A DNA stretch of 64,000 bases from Zopfochytrium polystomum. Its lineage: Eukaryota; Chytridiomycota; Chytridiomycetes; Chytridiales; Chytridiaceae. The position numbers were made by a program, and so were the translations under genes. Positions 1 to 12,570 of this stretch are shown here, piece after piece (position 1 is the stretch's first letter; every line of letters begins with the position of its first letter). The stretch is taken from positions 124,001 through 188,000 of the forward strand of contig JAIVFJ010000084.1 of assembly GCA_025765615.1 (NCBI GenBank). Direction: 5' to 3'. Below the pieces are notes generated by a model that had not been told where the DNA came from, did no database searches, and saw nothing but the letters and a program-made list of their open reading frames with translations.

Positions 1-2091
1 ACAAAAACTCGACCGGCAACGTGCACCCCGTCTCGCGAAGAAGTATCGTCGTCATGATTGCATTGTGCGCGTGCGCGCCAGAGCCCGTGATCACAACTCC
101 CCGCGTTCCGCGCTTGACTCGGCGAGCGAAGGCAACGGACGGATTCTGGTCGCCGCCTGGTGCATTCGGTGCGATGGAGGATTCAAAGGGAAGGATGGAA
201 GTTCGAAAGCGACGCGCCTTCAATTTTTGCATGAGGTACGGGTGACGGGATCGTTCTCGGCGTTGGTGGAACTGTGTGTCCAACTGAGGGAAGGCTTTTT
301 TGAGGTCTGCCGTGAATAAAACAATAATTAGGTGCGGTGCGTTTGGCAAATGAAAAGAAGAACATGCAAACAGAAAACGTTCTGCGAGCGTGGTATGGCC
401 ATTACCGAGAAGAGTTGTGTTTTCGTGCGTTTTGCTGGCGCTGGATTCCAACATTCGGCATTCCTGAAAGTCTCCAATCTTGCTCACATTCGCCAACGTG
501 ATTGGAAAGGGCGAATGGACCGCAGCGAGCATGTAGTGAGCATCCTTGTCGTAATTCATGACCCAGCGCGAGTTCACGAACATAAGGTCTTCGACGTTCA
601 AAACCAAGGAATGTTCCGTGCCCGAATTGTTGAAGTCTCCAGAGTAAAATGACCCCGAAACGGCAAGGTAACCGACAGCTTGTCCACATAGTCGAGCGCT
701 TTCTTGCGGGGAAGGATTGCTACGATCCGGATGCAACAACTGAACATCGTTGGTAAAGTTGGTGATGCCTTTCGCGGAATTCTTGTCCACGATGGTGCCA
801 ATGAGGACGGGAGGGTTGTCAAATCGAGAAAAGGCTGACTTTGTCCCGCGAAATGCCCAGAACAATAAAGCTCCCACGTCGGGAAGAATCTGTTGTTTTT
901 TTTTTTTGTTTCTAACTGTCAACCGATGATGGATCGAAGTGCAATAGTTTCAAAATACCTGATTGTAGAATGGCGCCCCGACGGAAAAGTGTTTGGCCAG
1001 CTGTATCGCTCTCCATGTTTTGCGTTTGTTGAGCACTAGAACGTCGGTGGAAAACACGGGCGCGTCCCTCGACGAGGTCTCCCCTTCCGGCCTGAGCGGC
1101 ATTTTCTCGCTGAGCTGCCCCTTTGGAACAGCGTTGAACAGGATCTCTTCCATTATCCGGTTGGTCTCGCTCGAGTACTCTGCGTTGATGCCGGGCCAAA
1201 AAATGCAGCCGTGGTTCAAAAACTCGGCGTTGTCGAACAAGAACGACGGGTCCTTCAGGGCGATGGTTTTGGCGTCAAGAGCAATGACGTTTTCAAAAGG
1301 CGCCGCCTCAAGCGCAGCAATCAAGACCGATGAGGACCTGTTCGCTTGGGGCTGAGACTTTCCGCCTAGCTCGTCCGGAGCGGCTTGTATGATAGCGATG
1401 TTGTAGTGGCTGTAGAAAAGTGGTCGCAGGAAAGGTGGTCAATCGAAAAGTAAGTGAATATAGGCCACTTACAAGAGGTAGTCTTCCCACAAAGCCGTCG
1501 ACTCAGCACCATCCATAAGCAATGGCGCCATCGCAACTGGATGCTTAAAACCAGTATCCCTCAGAGCAATGGCGGAGGCCGCCACGTTGTAAGTGCAGTC
1601 CCAGAGTTCTGCCTCCGTGGCAGCACTGCCGCAAAAGAAGATTGCCCCATACGACCGGGTGTCGACGATACTCTCAGGCAAGTCGCTCATTCCTCGTGTC
1701 AAGAGCTTGTCTATCGTTTCTCGCTCGGCCAGGATCTGACGAGTAAGTCCGAGCGGCAGCAAAGTCAAGTCGTGGTTGGTTGAAGAATCAGAGTCGTTTT
1801 CTGTCGCAACGGGATCTTTGATGAAAAAAAGACAGGCTGAGATCAGAGAGCGCTTTCGCAAACAGCAAGTCAGTCGGACCTACCGACAGTAATCTTCTTG
1901 TGAAGGGCGATGCGAACACTAACTCTCTTCAGATCGTCCAGGACGGGCGAGATGAGCAAGGTTGCGGTGGCAATGATAACAGCGAAGAGCCATTTTCGGG
2001 TTGCAATATGCTTCATGGATCGTGCGGCGCTTCTGACAGCGTTTGATTTGATCATTGCATGGACGACGACGCCGATGGTCGTCCAAGACAA
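1..2091 (-). CDS. GT71/MNN1-like mannosyltransferase-type glycosyltransferase, two-domain, 3' end outside window
   Basis: Read on the minus strand as exons 2091-1884, 1815-1473, 1409-959, 889-406 and 306-1. The junctions have clear donors (GTAGGT, GTAAGT, GTATTT, GTAATG) and acceptors, and every exon stays in frame. Residues about 25-50 form one hydrophobic segment behind basic residues, as in a Golgi type II anchor. Domain 1 holds an early block ending in SAIALRDTGFKHPV, the signature-like VIALDAKTIALKDPSFLF followed by HGCIFWPG, and a late LCGQAVGYLAV. These fit the Mannosyl_trans3 (GT71, MNN1/MNT) family, which adds alpha-mannose in the Golgi. After the last intron a second family N-terminal block appears (GVVITGSGAHAHN, then LLRETGCTLPVE) with no stop between, so the gene seems to encode a repeated domain. 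The acceptor sugar is not deducible. The ATG at 2091 is the first in the exon; the ATG 12 codons later (2055) is also possible. Confidence 0.75.
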
Positions 2092-2952
2092 GTCTATCGC
2101 TAACGGAAGAGGGGAGATCCGGGCCGGGAAGTGAGAAGGACGAAGGGGAGACTTGGATCTGACCCGACCCCTAATAGTGGCGACGGTGATTGGGCAGGAG
2201 TTACTGGGCTAAACGTGGATATGCCAAGGCGAGGTTGGTGTGGAGGTGACAGGAGGAAGGGGCGTGCGTGGGGCGGGGGGGCATGGGTGGGTTTATAAAC
2301 AAGTAATGGTCGGAGTTTCAACTGTATCCCGACCGATCGAACCCATGCCTGTCAACAAGGCGGAGCGAGGTGGGTCAGTGGGGGGAAGGGTGTTTGACAT
2401 GCGATCGCCGATAACAACTTCGCATTGTTGAATAAGAAGCGAACGCTCGATTGTCCCGAAACGAGCTTATCTCCTTTCATTTCCCGTCGATTGACGCGAT
2501 TGTGGCGAAGCCACACACCAACTGACAAGTTTTCGTCGCGAAGCCGTAGTTCCGCCACGAAAAAGCACGCTAATCGACTGAGCCACACTGTTTTCCAGAA
2601 AGTGAACGTCCAACGACTTTCTTTGAGCAGTGCAGAACCTCTCGCGGGTTGTTCGGCTGGCGTTGACTCAAGACGCCTCCCAGCCTTCTCGGGTATGCAG
2701 CAGCTCCGAGGAGGGACTCTGAGAGTAATAAGGATCTTCTCAAATGTGCGGGCCAGCAGATCGCGGCACCCCAGGACGGACTACTTTCTCTTTAGATAGT
2801 CCGCGCCCGCTAAGAGCCGCTGTTTTCCGCCAGTATTAGTTTGCAAGAGGAGGGAGCTAGTTGTCCGAGCCGGGTGGATGGTTGGTTCATATTGGCCAAG
2901 TCAAACAACACGTGACGCACACACGCAGATCGGGGCAGCCTTCAGTCCGAGA
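2092..2952. other. Intergenic region between divergently transcribed genes
   Basis: This separates the minus-strand glycosyltransferase from the plus-strand RTT107 gene, so it should hold both promoters. The short open frames here have no recognisable composition or motif. I see no repeat, tRNA or convincing TATA element. Confidence 0.5.
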
Positions 2953-5900
2953 ATGCCCGCCGCAACTGCAACCGCCGCCGGAAAGCGGAGACTGGGCGCG
3001 ACTCCGACGACGGCGTCGCTGGAATCCCGCGACGGCGTCTCCCGTACCTCGTCTCTTCAACAACAGCAGCAGGAGCAGCTACCGGAGGATGCAAAAGCAA
3101 GAGAGATTGGCGAGGACGACACGGTGCCCGTTCCTGCTACGGCCCCTCAACCCCCAGCACCAGCCTACTCCGCGCGCGAGCCCCTCAGCAACGCCGCGAC
3201 TCCCCTCCGTCGCGAAGAGACGCAGGATGATCGGGATCGGGAGGATTCAGTCTTCTGGGGCGATCGCTCGGTGAGCGTTCAGTCGTCGCTGTTCGCCGGA
3301 GTTTGGTTCTTCTTAAACCCGCTTATGGGCCGCACAGTCGTTGCCAACGTAAGAACAAACGGTTGAGAGTGGTTTGCTGCTAGCGCTCATCTCCTCACAC
3401 CGTTTTCTGGTAGCTGCGTTCGGTTTTGACGGAATGTGGCGCTCGAGAGTCAGCGGCCGCCGGAAGCGGCGACGACGGGGAGAGCGAAGACGACGAGGTC
3501 GTACTTCCGAAAGCTGCCAATAGGTCGTCCGCCTCCCGAGGCGGGACGCCAAAGCTTTGGAACGGAGAGTCTGCAGTCGCGCCGGCAGCCCCGCAACGGA
3601 AAAGCAGGTTCGATTTCCGCGAGACGACGCACGTTGTTTCGACGGAGATTGAATTCCCTGAGTACTCCGACTGCGTCAAGGCGGGAATTCAGGTTGTTGC
3701 GGTGAGGTCACTTTTTTGACAATGTCTTCCTGGCGTACCGCAAGCTCACAAGGAATTGGATCCGGTGGCTGCCAGCCGTCTTGGATTTACCACGCGATCG
3801 TTTTGAAAAGTTTGCCAAAGTGAGCTGCTTTCTATAGCAAAGGTCCCTCCTCACCTCCTCGCCCTGCATTGTTTTCTCTAGACCCGAGTTTCACTCTCCT
3901 GACCCGGCTCAGTTCATGTCCGGAGTGATTGTGGCCGCAACGGACACCGTTCGTATCGGGATTTCGATTTTAACGGACGAACGGCAACTGAATCATGGCC
4001 ACTTAACAGATACCGCCAAACGACAGAGCCTGCATCTTTGGCGGCGTCCTCGCTTTCGGTGGCGACTACCGAGAACGCCTCGCTCCGGATGTGACCCACC
4101 TCGTCGCCCTCGACACGACCGGCGAAACTTACGCCCTCGCCGAACGCCGAATACGGCGGCAAAACCTGCTCGCCGCCGCCGCTCAAGTCGCAACCGCCCC
4201 CCTCTCTTCATCCACCGCCCCTTCTTCGTCACTCCTTCAGATCGTCCTCCCCCACTACTTTGACGACTGCCTCCGTATTCGGCGTCGCGTCCGCGAAGAC
4301 CTCTACCGTCTGCCAAACCCAAAGCTGTTCTCTATTGACCCGTTCGCACCTCCTGTATTCGAGCCCGCAGCCACTCACTCAGCCCCAAGTACGGCGGCGA
4401 ATGCGTTTTTCTTGGAGGGGCAGGTGCTGTTCGTGCACCCCGGCGTTTGGGCGACGGAGAGCGATCCGGACAGAACCAAGCAATTAAAAGAACAGATTGT
4501 TGCTGCAGGAGGCTTGCTAGTGGACGAATTTGACGGAGAACGTGTTACTGGCGCCGTCGTGCCGTCCAGGCAGTGCAAGGAGTATTACTTGGTTGGTATC
4601 CGTTGGAGAGTTCCGTATTGTTCTTTGTTTGCACCGATTCTTCTAACGGAGGAAAAAACAGGCGGAAAAGGCTGGAAAGTACGTTGGATCGATGAGGTGG
4701 TTAGTTGACACAATCAACTCGCGGCAGCTTTCTTCGCCACGAAGAAAGGCACTACATTATGTGAGCGTTGTGGACCTTGGCCATCGTATCGGAAATTGAC
4801 TGATAGCAATTATAACCAGCCGCAACCAGAGCCTTTAGCAGAGTTTCAACACTTTGTAAGTTTCGTCGTTCGTATATGCTCGACATTTGCTCACGACACT
4901 ATTCTTGCTCACTATGAAGATGATTTGCACAACAAATTATTCCAGTGTTGCTCGCCAGGACATTATGACCATGGTCGTACATCTTGGTGGTCAATTCACA
5001 AAGACCATGACCCCACGTAATACTCACGTCATCTGTGCAAAGTAAGAATATTGTTGAAAGTGTTCGTTTGACTTGTTGCGCCATTACTTACCCAACGTTT
5101 GCAACAAGGCCCGTCAGCGAAAAATACACGAGGGCCCTAGAATGGGACATTACCGTCGTTAACCACCTCTGGCTGGAAGACACCTACGTCTCCCACCGTC
5201 TCCAAATCCCGACCCGCCTCCACTACCTCTACTTTCCCGCCTCGCTCTGCCCCATCGTGGGCGAAACGTCGATCGCAGAAAAGGAGGTCGTCCGCAGCAT
5301 CGCATTTTTTGAGGCGGTCCACGCCGTGGGCATCGTCAATGAAAAATCCGTTGCGGCCTCCACCGACGACGTCGAGTCGGACCCCCTCGTCGACGGCGGA
5401 GAAGACGCGGGGGGGCCCGGCAAGACCCCGCGCTTGAAGAGCGCGGGCGAAGGCGGCGCAAGCGGCAGCGGCGGGCGGCGGAAGATTGGGCTGGTCGTCG
5501 CGAAGCTCGTTTATGGCGGGAGGCGCCGGTTCCGGCGGGTCCGGCAAAAGCGCTGGTGCGGCGGCAAAGGCGGTCGATCCTTTTCAATTCGACCCTGTCG
5601 AGGAGGAGAATGCGTCGACGCCGGTACTGCGGCGTACGAGTACAAGAATTCCGCTCCGCTCCGCGGACAGCACTCCCGGGAGAGAGGCAGCGAAAGCGAC
5701 GCGGGGCCGAAACACGGTAATGAAAGAGCCGGAATTGAACGAAGTTCCAGGACGATGTAGGCGCCCTGATCGAGCAGCAACGGGTGGAACCTGTGCCGGT
5801 GGATCCAGGCGGGGATACCGAGCGGTCTCCGGCAAGGACGCGACGCCGAAGAGCGTCTGCTGGAGACGCCGGCAAGAATGCGAAAGAGAATGAGGCGTCG

Positions 5901-7055
5901 CCGGCGAAACGAGAGAAGAGACGGCAGACTGTGTCCGGTGAGACTATCGCTGGACGGGTAAAGAGCACCAGGGAAGCGGAGGGGACGAAGAAAAAGAACG
6001 CAGCTGCAGACGTCATTGGCGATTCGACCAAATCTGTAACCGTGTCGCGACGCAAGGTCGGAATATCACCATCAGCGGCGGCAGCCGTGAGCAAAAAGAC
6101 ATCGGCCCCAACCACGCCAACGCCGGCGCCCTCGTTACGGAGATCAACCAGGCCTGCGTCGAAAGGCGTTTCCTCCGCAACCAATACCAGCAGCAGCAAC
6201 GGCGGCGGCAGCGGCGGCATCGTTGTGGAACTTGGTGCGGGCACCGAAGAGGTCGAGGACATTGACGACCCCGACACGCCTGGGTCCACGACGACGAAAC
6301 GTAAGCGCGGACGGCGGTCGCTGGATGCGGCAGCCGCGGCGCCGCCACCGCCCGCTGCCCGCGCCAAGAAGGCGCCGCAGCCACAGCCCGTGACCGAGGT
6401 CAAGGCGCGAAAGAAGGCGACCGGAACCATGGCTGCCGCTTCCGCCGCCGCTGCGGCAGTCGCCCCGCCGCCGGACGCCAAGTCCTCCCCATCGACGGCG
6501 GCGGCGGCAGCTGCGACGCGATCTACGCGCAAGCGCGGGGCCGACGCCGTCACCTCGGCGCCCACGACGCCCGGAACGTCGCCCGTGGCGCCGCCGGCGA
6601 AGCGGCCGCGAGTGGACGGATCGCGCGCGACCGGCGGCGGCGGCGGCGGCAGCGCGAGGAAAGCGCGGCAGGCGCCGCCGTTGCCGATGGCGGTGCTGAC
6701 GACCAGTGTCACGCTGTCCGAGGAAGAGGATCAGGTGAGGTGCCAGGTTTCCGCCCCCCCCCCATTCACGTTCCGGGGGGATGGAACAATGAGACTACAC
6801 CCACTAAACCCGCCACAAACCCCAGTTTCTCCAAAGCAAAGGCGTGCAGCCGGCAAAGGACGTTGCCTCGTGCACGCACCTGGTCTCGCCCAAGGTGGCA
6901 CGGACCGAAAAGTTTATGTTGGCACTGTGCCTCGGCAAAGAGCTCGTGTCGTACGGCTGGGTGCATCAGTCGATGCAGCACGGGGAGCTGCTCGGTAAGA
7001 AAAGTTTTCTTTTCTGTTTTTCCTGTTTGACCCGCTGCCCAAACCAACCAACCAA

Positions 7056-7098
<43 letters not shown>

Positions 7099-7522
7099 CC
7101 CAGACCCGACCGCCTTCCCGATTCTCGACCGCGACACTGAAACCCAGTTCGGCTTCACGCTCGCGGCCTCCCGCGCCCGCGCCCTCAAACCAGGCGGCCT
7201 CCTCGCCGGCCGCCGCGTCTTTGCCACCCCGCACGTCCTCCCCGATGCCGCGACTCTCCGCCGCATCGTCGAGGCCGCCGGCGGCGTCATGCTGCCGCCC
7301 ACTCGCACCGCGCTGACCGACGCCTGCAGGGAGGAGAAGGAGCAGGAGGGTGGGCATGAAGGGCGGAAGGATGCGGTGCTGGTGCTGTCGTGCGCCGAGG
7401 ACGCAAAGACGCATCACGGGTGGATCCGGGCGCTCGGCAAGCGCATTCATCACCCGGAGATGCTGGTTGTCGGCGTGTTGAAGCAGGAGCTGGAGTTGGA
7501 TGAGCCGGAGTTTGTAATTTGA
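2953..7522 (+). CDS. RTT107: Rtt107/Brc1-type multi-BRCT DNA damage response protein
   Basis: Nuclear scaffold of the genome-maintenance machinery. Yeast Rtt107 and fission-yeast Brc1 bind gamma-H2A and the Smc5/6 complex. Exons seen: 2953-3348, 3414-3701, 3776-3819, 3882-3948, 4010 to about 4590, then short exons to about 5100, a long one to about 6735, and 6857-6993 and 7105-7522. BRCT1 begins LFAGVWFFLNP, with FPEYSDC and VVAPSWIYH. BRCT2 has IFGGVLAFGGDYRERLAPDV and HYFDDCLRIRRRV. BRCT3/4 include GKYVGSMRWLVDTINSRQL, VVHLGGQFTKTMTPRNTHVI and ITVVNHLWLEDTYVSHRLQ. About 450 residues of Ser/Thr/Ala/Lys-rich disorder follow, then the C-terminal BRCT pair (LGKELVSYGWVHQSMQ, LFATPHVL-like VFATPHVLPD). 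The start ATG at 2953 precedes a low-complexity head; an in-frame ATG at 2878 is an alternative. Two +1 frame breaks lie in the disordered part (about 5440-5490 and 5751). One intron carries a poly(A) run of about 38. Confidence 0.88.
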
Positions 7523-9741
7523 TGGGAGGGTGGGGGGTTTTTCTGATACGTTGTTTACTATAATTTCGATAGTCAGCTTTTTACAATTCTTTCTCACCCC
7601 GCGGGTTACAGCGGTAACTGAGTATTCGCCCCCCCACTGTCTTCGTGTTTGCGACGGGCGTGTGGGGGGTGGGCGCCAATCTGGATAAACAAAGACCCCT
7701 CCGTGTTTTCGGGATGACGTGTTTTTGTAACATCGGCGCTCTCCTGCCTCTTCCACCAGGATCGATCTTTTTTTTTGGTCACGTCCCCCCTTTTTCTTTT
7801 TTTTTGTTCTTTTTTTCTTTGGCGATTTTGTTTGCCAAACACTTACCAATATTTACTAGATCCATCGCATTCCGCACGCACCAGCATCAGGGGGTTTTTT
7901 GCTCCCAGTACCTGCCAGCTTCGTCTTGGGACTGATTCTGCGCGTCTAAGGAAACACCATTAACATTCACTTTTCCCCCTTCAATTCTGTATGAGACTCT
8001 TGGCTTTCTTGCTTGCTTGAGGAGGGCTGCGAAAAAGGATCAGTGCACAGAGACAAGATCGCTAATTGATTAAAAGGGGTGCGTCATGTGATGAGCAGCA
8101 GCACTCACGTGATATGATAAAACCAATTCGCAAGGCATTTCTTGCAACCGCCTTTCGCGCAGTGTGTTGGTTCAGTTCTGGTTCATCTTTGTTTTCTTGT
8201 TGCAGCTGCACGTTTTGCACGGCGAAGACAACAACAGGGGAGAGCTGTGTGTGGCAGTGATTTCCGTCGTCTCGCTTCAAGAATGAGATCGAAAATGCCC
8301 AGTCATATGAGCAGGCATGAGCGAGGCTGAGCAACAGACAAAAATCAAAGACAAGACAATAATAAATTGCATTCGAGCGAGCTGGTGCAAAATGTTTGTT
8401 TGCATATTTAGGTGGCACGGCATTGTCTTTTTGGCGATTGTCCGCCACATTCTTCTGTCGCAATTGCAAAAAAAAAAAAAAAAAAAAAAAAAAAATAACC
8501 CAATCATTTTTTACGGATCGGCCCCCCCTTCCGTCGTTTGTGAGTGCTTCTTGGTGATCATGAGTGCAACGAACTGCCAATAACGCCAAAGGACGTCGAC
8601 GGTGATTGGGTCGCGCGCAATCGAGAACACTTTTCACTTTTGAAACGTGAGAAAAAACCTCCAAAGAAAAAAAAGGAAACAAGAAAACGAGAAAAAGAAA
8701 GAAAGAAGAGACAAAAAAGGGGAACGAACGAACGGACACAGACCATAAGGATTGGAATGAGCACGAACCAAAGGGCAGACTAACAGCTGAACCACCCGTT
8801 GAACCACCGCAAGACCCAAGACCCTGGGGGAAGAAACGGAGAGAGAGGGACAGAGAGAGGGAAAGAGACAGACAGAGAGAGAGGCCAATAGACATGGGTG
8901 TGTGTGATTGAGTGTGTGGCGGACCCCGTGAGCGACCGCCCCCCCTGTCTCTGTGGGCACACTTGTAACATAACAAAAAGGAGAAAATACGGAACAACAC
9001 AACACACACACACACACACACATTAACTTTGTTCACCGACTGCGACTACAACTTAGATGTCCTCCACCGCGTCGTCGTCGTCGTCGTCGTCGTCGCTTCT
9101 CAGCCTGGTCGCCTTTATCCTTGGTCCCCAGCAACAACAGCAACAGCAACTGCAACTGCACCAGCAGCAACAGCAACAACAGGAACAAGAACTCAATCAG
9201 CATCCCGCAAGAATGCCAAACTTGCCCTCATTGCCTTCAGCCTCCTCCACACTCTGTCGGAGCAACAACAACAACAGCAACACAACGATGTCTCTGTTGG
9301 CGGCGCCACCCTCATCTTCCTCCTCCTCCTCGTCCTTATCCTCCTCATCCACATTCCGGATCAAAGCAAACCCCTCCGCCGCCACCGCCTCGTCCCCCAC
9401 CTCGATCACTGCGTTCACCGCCATACCCCCCTTGTCACCACCGTGTGACCGCCAGGGCGGCTGCCAAGACGGCGACGTTGACGGTGGCGAAGACAGCTCG
9501 GACCCGTACGCGGGCGACCTGTCGACTCTCTCTTCCCGCTCGCGCTCGCCGGCTACCCCGTCCTTGCTCGACTCGCCGCTATCGTGGGCCTCGCGCACTG
9601 CTGCGGAGGACGAGCGACGCCCACAGCCGCAGCCGCAGCCGCAGCCACAGACAGGGGTGCAGGTCGCTCTCCCACACAGACGACACAATAAAGAAAGAGA
9701 AAGGGAAATCAAGTGGCCAAGAAATCGCCCCCACCACGACT
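7523..9741. other. Intergenic region, low complexity, no gene recognised
   Basis: It contains T-rich stretches (7765-7825), a poly(A) run of about 27 at 8469-8495, a purine-rich GA tract (about 8845-8883) and a short (AC)n run (9002-9021). Open frames of several hundred codons in the last 700 bp are products of CAG/CAA and GTC repeats. The frame leading into the cyclin gene is open upstream of its ATG, but the sequence there reads as Gln/Asn/Ser repeat with no domain. It is probably the promoter and 5' UTR of the downstream gene. Confidence 0.5.
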
Positions 9742-12570
9742 ATGGCAGACAGCTCTCCTCCGTGCCACCCACTCGCCGCCGACCCCACGCCATCGACTGG
9801 CAGCTGCTTGGACGCCGCTCGCAACGGCGACGACGACGGGTCCCTCCTGCTGCTCCAATCTGCGGGCGGCGGCGACTCCGACACCAGCTCCCTTTTCGTC
9901 CCCTCGGGCATTCCGGCCCCGCTGCTCCCAAACGCATCCAGCTTCCACCGCGCAGACTCGTCCTCTTCATCCGTTTCCTCCGTCTCGTCGACTGCGTCCT
10001 CGCAGTTCCTATACCCTTCGATCCACCCACACGCTCAGCAGTTCCTTCTCCAGAATGCGATCAACCAATCATTCTTTCACGCGGACGCCGCCGCCCGCTT
10101 CCACTCGCGGCATCCCTCTCTGCCTGCCTTTCTATTCGATCGGCGCGCCTCGTCGTCGTCTCTCCCCGCCACCACCACCACAACATCGTCTTCCTCGGGC
10201 TCGGTCGGCTCGGCTGACCAAATGGGTCCGCTGTACCCGTCTTCTTCGTGGCCGCAAATCAACCTCCCCGCTGCTTCGACTTTCCCAATGCCAAGCGCCC
10301 CACCGCTCGTTCCAACCGACGTTGCCGCTCGCGCTCGTGCTGCGCAGTCGTCAAAACCTGCTCCCGTTGATCCTCTTGTCTTGGTCGAGTCATTGGAGTT
10401 TCCTTCTTCCAGACGGCTTGTTTCCGACCTTGTCGGTGAGATCTTTCGATTGCTATTTCTTTCGACCGGCATACATTCGAAGCCCCGCTAACGCTTAAAT
10501 TGACTGTAATACAGACGTCCTGGAAAGTCTGTCAACACATTTCTTCGAGGCCAAGAACCCACAGACCGCCCAATCCGTTCCCGTGACCGTTTCTCGGTTC
10601 GTGACAACCGACATCCCACTTCTCGACTGCCTTGATGTCAGCGACTTTGCTGGCTACGGTCCGGAGGTGCCCGCTTCGCCGACCAATGACCCAGCGCAGT
10701 TTCTTTTTGACGCCGAGTCGACCTCCTCATCTTTGTACCGCCGAAGTGCCCAAGACGACAGCGACCGCGACGAAATGCAGTCCGCCAGGTTCACCTCGTC
10801 ACCCGTCCCAGATTCCCCACGCTCCCACCAACAAGATTACGACATGTCGCTTCTTTTGGAACTTGTCGCTCCAGTCAACGGCCCGATGCCGGATTTCAAG
10901 ACTTTTATCACCAAGCTCATGAAGCGGACCGACCTGTCTGCGTCAACCCTGGCCCTCGCCGTCTTGTTTGTTGCCCGCATCGCAGCAAAGTGGTGTCCGC
11001 CGTCTGTATCCTTTGTACCGTCGTACCCTGCCCGTCGCGGAAATTCAACCGCTTCTCGCGATCTTCCCATTCTATTCCCTGGTGCGCCTGGAACCGCCCA
11101 CCGCATCGCATTCTTGGCGATCATGGTCGCCTCCAAGATTGTTTACGACGATACCTACGACAATCGCGCCTGGTGCACTGTCTCGCACTCGCTGTTTGCA
11201 AGACCGGCCGATATTTCCCGTGCCGAGCGTGGTTTCTTGGGCGGGGGTCTCTTGGGCTTCGACGGAATTCACGTAAAACGGGGCGATTGGTCAAGGTTCC
11301 TGGATGGCGTCGACAAGTGCATCGGACGGCTCCGCCTTGTAGGAAGCAACGCGGGCAAGGTAGGCGGCAGCGGCTGGCGGAGTGAGCCAGTCATTGAGGC
11401 CGTTGGAGGAGGTGCCGGGGTCTTTTTCGAGCGACCGCCGACCGTTGGCGACGGTGAAGCAGAAGTGCCAGAGTCCGTGAGGGTCTGGCTGAACCAGCAG
11501 CAACGCCGGCGGCGCGGCGTTTCCGCCGCGACGGCCGTGCCGACGGTCACTCACCCGTTGGCCCCCCTCGTGTTTGCCCTGATCCACGACGACAGCGGAT
11601 CGCTCCTCACAGCGTCCTTGACCCTCGCCAAGAAAGTCTGCGCCGAGTCGCGCCGCGCCCCTGCGCGGATCGACGACACCGACGACGAAGAAGACATTGA
11701 ATTCGAGGACGACGCCGACCGCGACGAGGAGCCGCTTTCTGCCGAGCAGTGCCGCCGCGAGCACTCGGCCATCACCGCCGCCGCCATTGCGGGCGCGCTG
11801 TGCTCTGTCGACGACGACGAGGAGAGCGTCCGCACGACCGTGTGGCGGAAGGGGTCGTCTGTGTGCCAGCTCATCCGGGACAAGGAGGCACGGCGCCAGC
11901 GCAAGGCGCTCGCGGCGCGCGAAGAGGAGGAGGAGGGCGTCATGGTGGTTGTCGGGGAGCAGGACGAGGACGTTGCCGCCTCCACCTGGGTTCTCCTGGC
12001 GTCGCCGCCGGCACCCGCAAGAGTACCGCCGCCCTCCTCTACCTCGCAGCAGCCGCAGCCTACGCGTGCAGTCGGCAGCGAACCGAGCGCGCCATCCGCT
12101 TCGTCAACACTGACCGCCGCGCTCACGGGCTTTGCGAACGCCGCACTGGCCGTCGCCTCGTCCGCGACCGCGACTGCCGCCGCCGCCGCCGCTCCGCCCA
12201 ACTCCAACCACCACCACCAGCACCACCACCAGACCCGCCCCCAAACCGCGTTACGCCTCCGCCCCGTCGCAGCCGCAGCAGCGGCCGCCGCCGCACGTGC
12301 AGCAATCATATCAAGTCGTTGCACCCCTGCAGCCGCCGCCACAGCCGCCCTCCTAGCTACCCTGGCGCGCCCGACCCCATGTCCATCTTCACCACCTTTG
12401 TGCCGCCGGCATCCGTCACGGCCATCGAGCGGTGGGTGTCGTGGCGCGGTAGCAGCAGTAGCAACAGCAGCGGCGTTGGCGGCGTAGACGGACACGGCGG
12501 TAGCAGTGGTGACGATGGCGATGGCGGGGCTAGAAGGAGACGAAGGGTCCGGACGGTCGAGGTCATGTGA
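9742..12570 (+). CDS. Cyclin-domain protein, Pho80/PCL-like (Pho85-type cyclin)
   Basis: Exon 1 is 9742-10435 and exon 2 starts at 10515 (donor GTGAGA, acceptor ATACAG). The first ~230 residues are Ser/Pro-rich. The cyclin core lies in exon 2: FITKLMKRTDLSASTLALAV, then GTAHRIAFLAIMVASKIVYD, DTYDNRAWCTVSHSLFA and AERGFLGGGLLGFDGIHV. This HR-[LM]..AS-K..D...N..W pattern is that of PCL/Pho80-type cyclins, which activate a Pho85/CDK5-like kinase in nutrient, polarity or cell-cycle control. The loop after the first helix is longer than usual. Acidic, His-rich and poly-Ala segments follow. The frame with the core stops at 12487, but the natural-looking C-terminus (PQQRPPPHVQQSYQVV, then PGAPDPMSIFTTFVPPASV) sits in the next two frames, reached by +1 shifts near C-rich runs at about 12240 and 12350. 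I therefore end the gene at 12570. The start is the ATG before the first Ser/Pro block. Confidence 0.72.

Noticed and set aside
9057..9741. Long open frames rich in Gln/Asn/Ser upstream of the cyclin ATG
   Set aside because: They arise from CAG/CAA and GTC/TCC repeats, are open in several frames at once and show no domain; treated as 5' flank.
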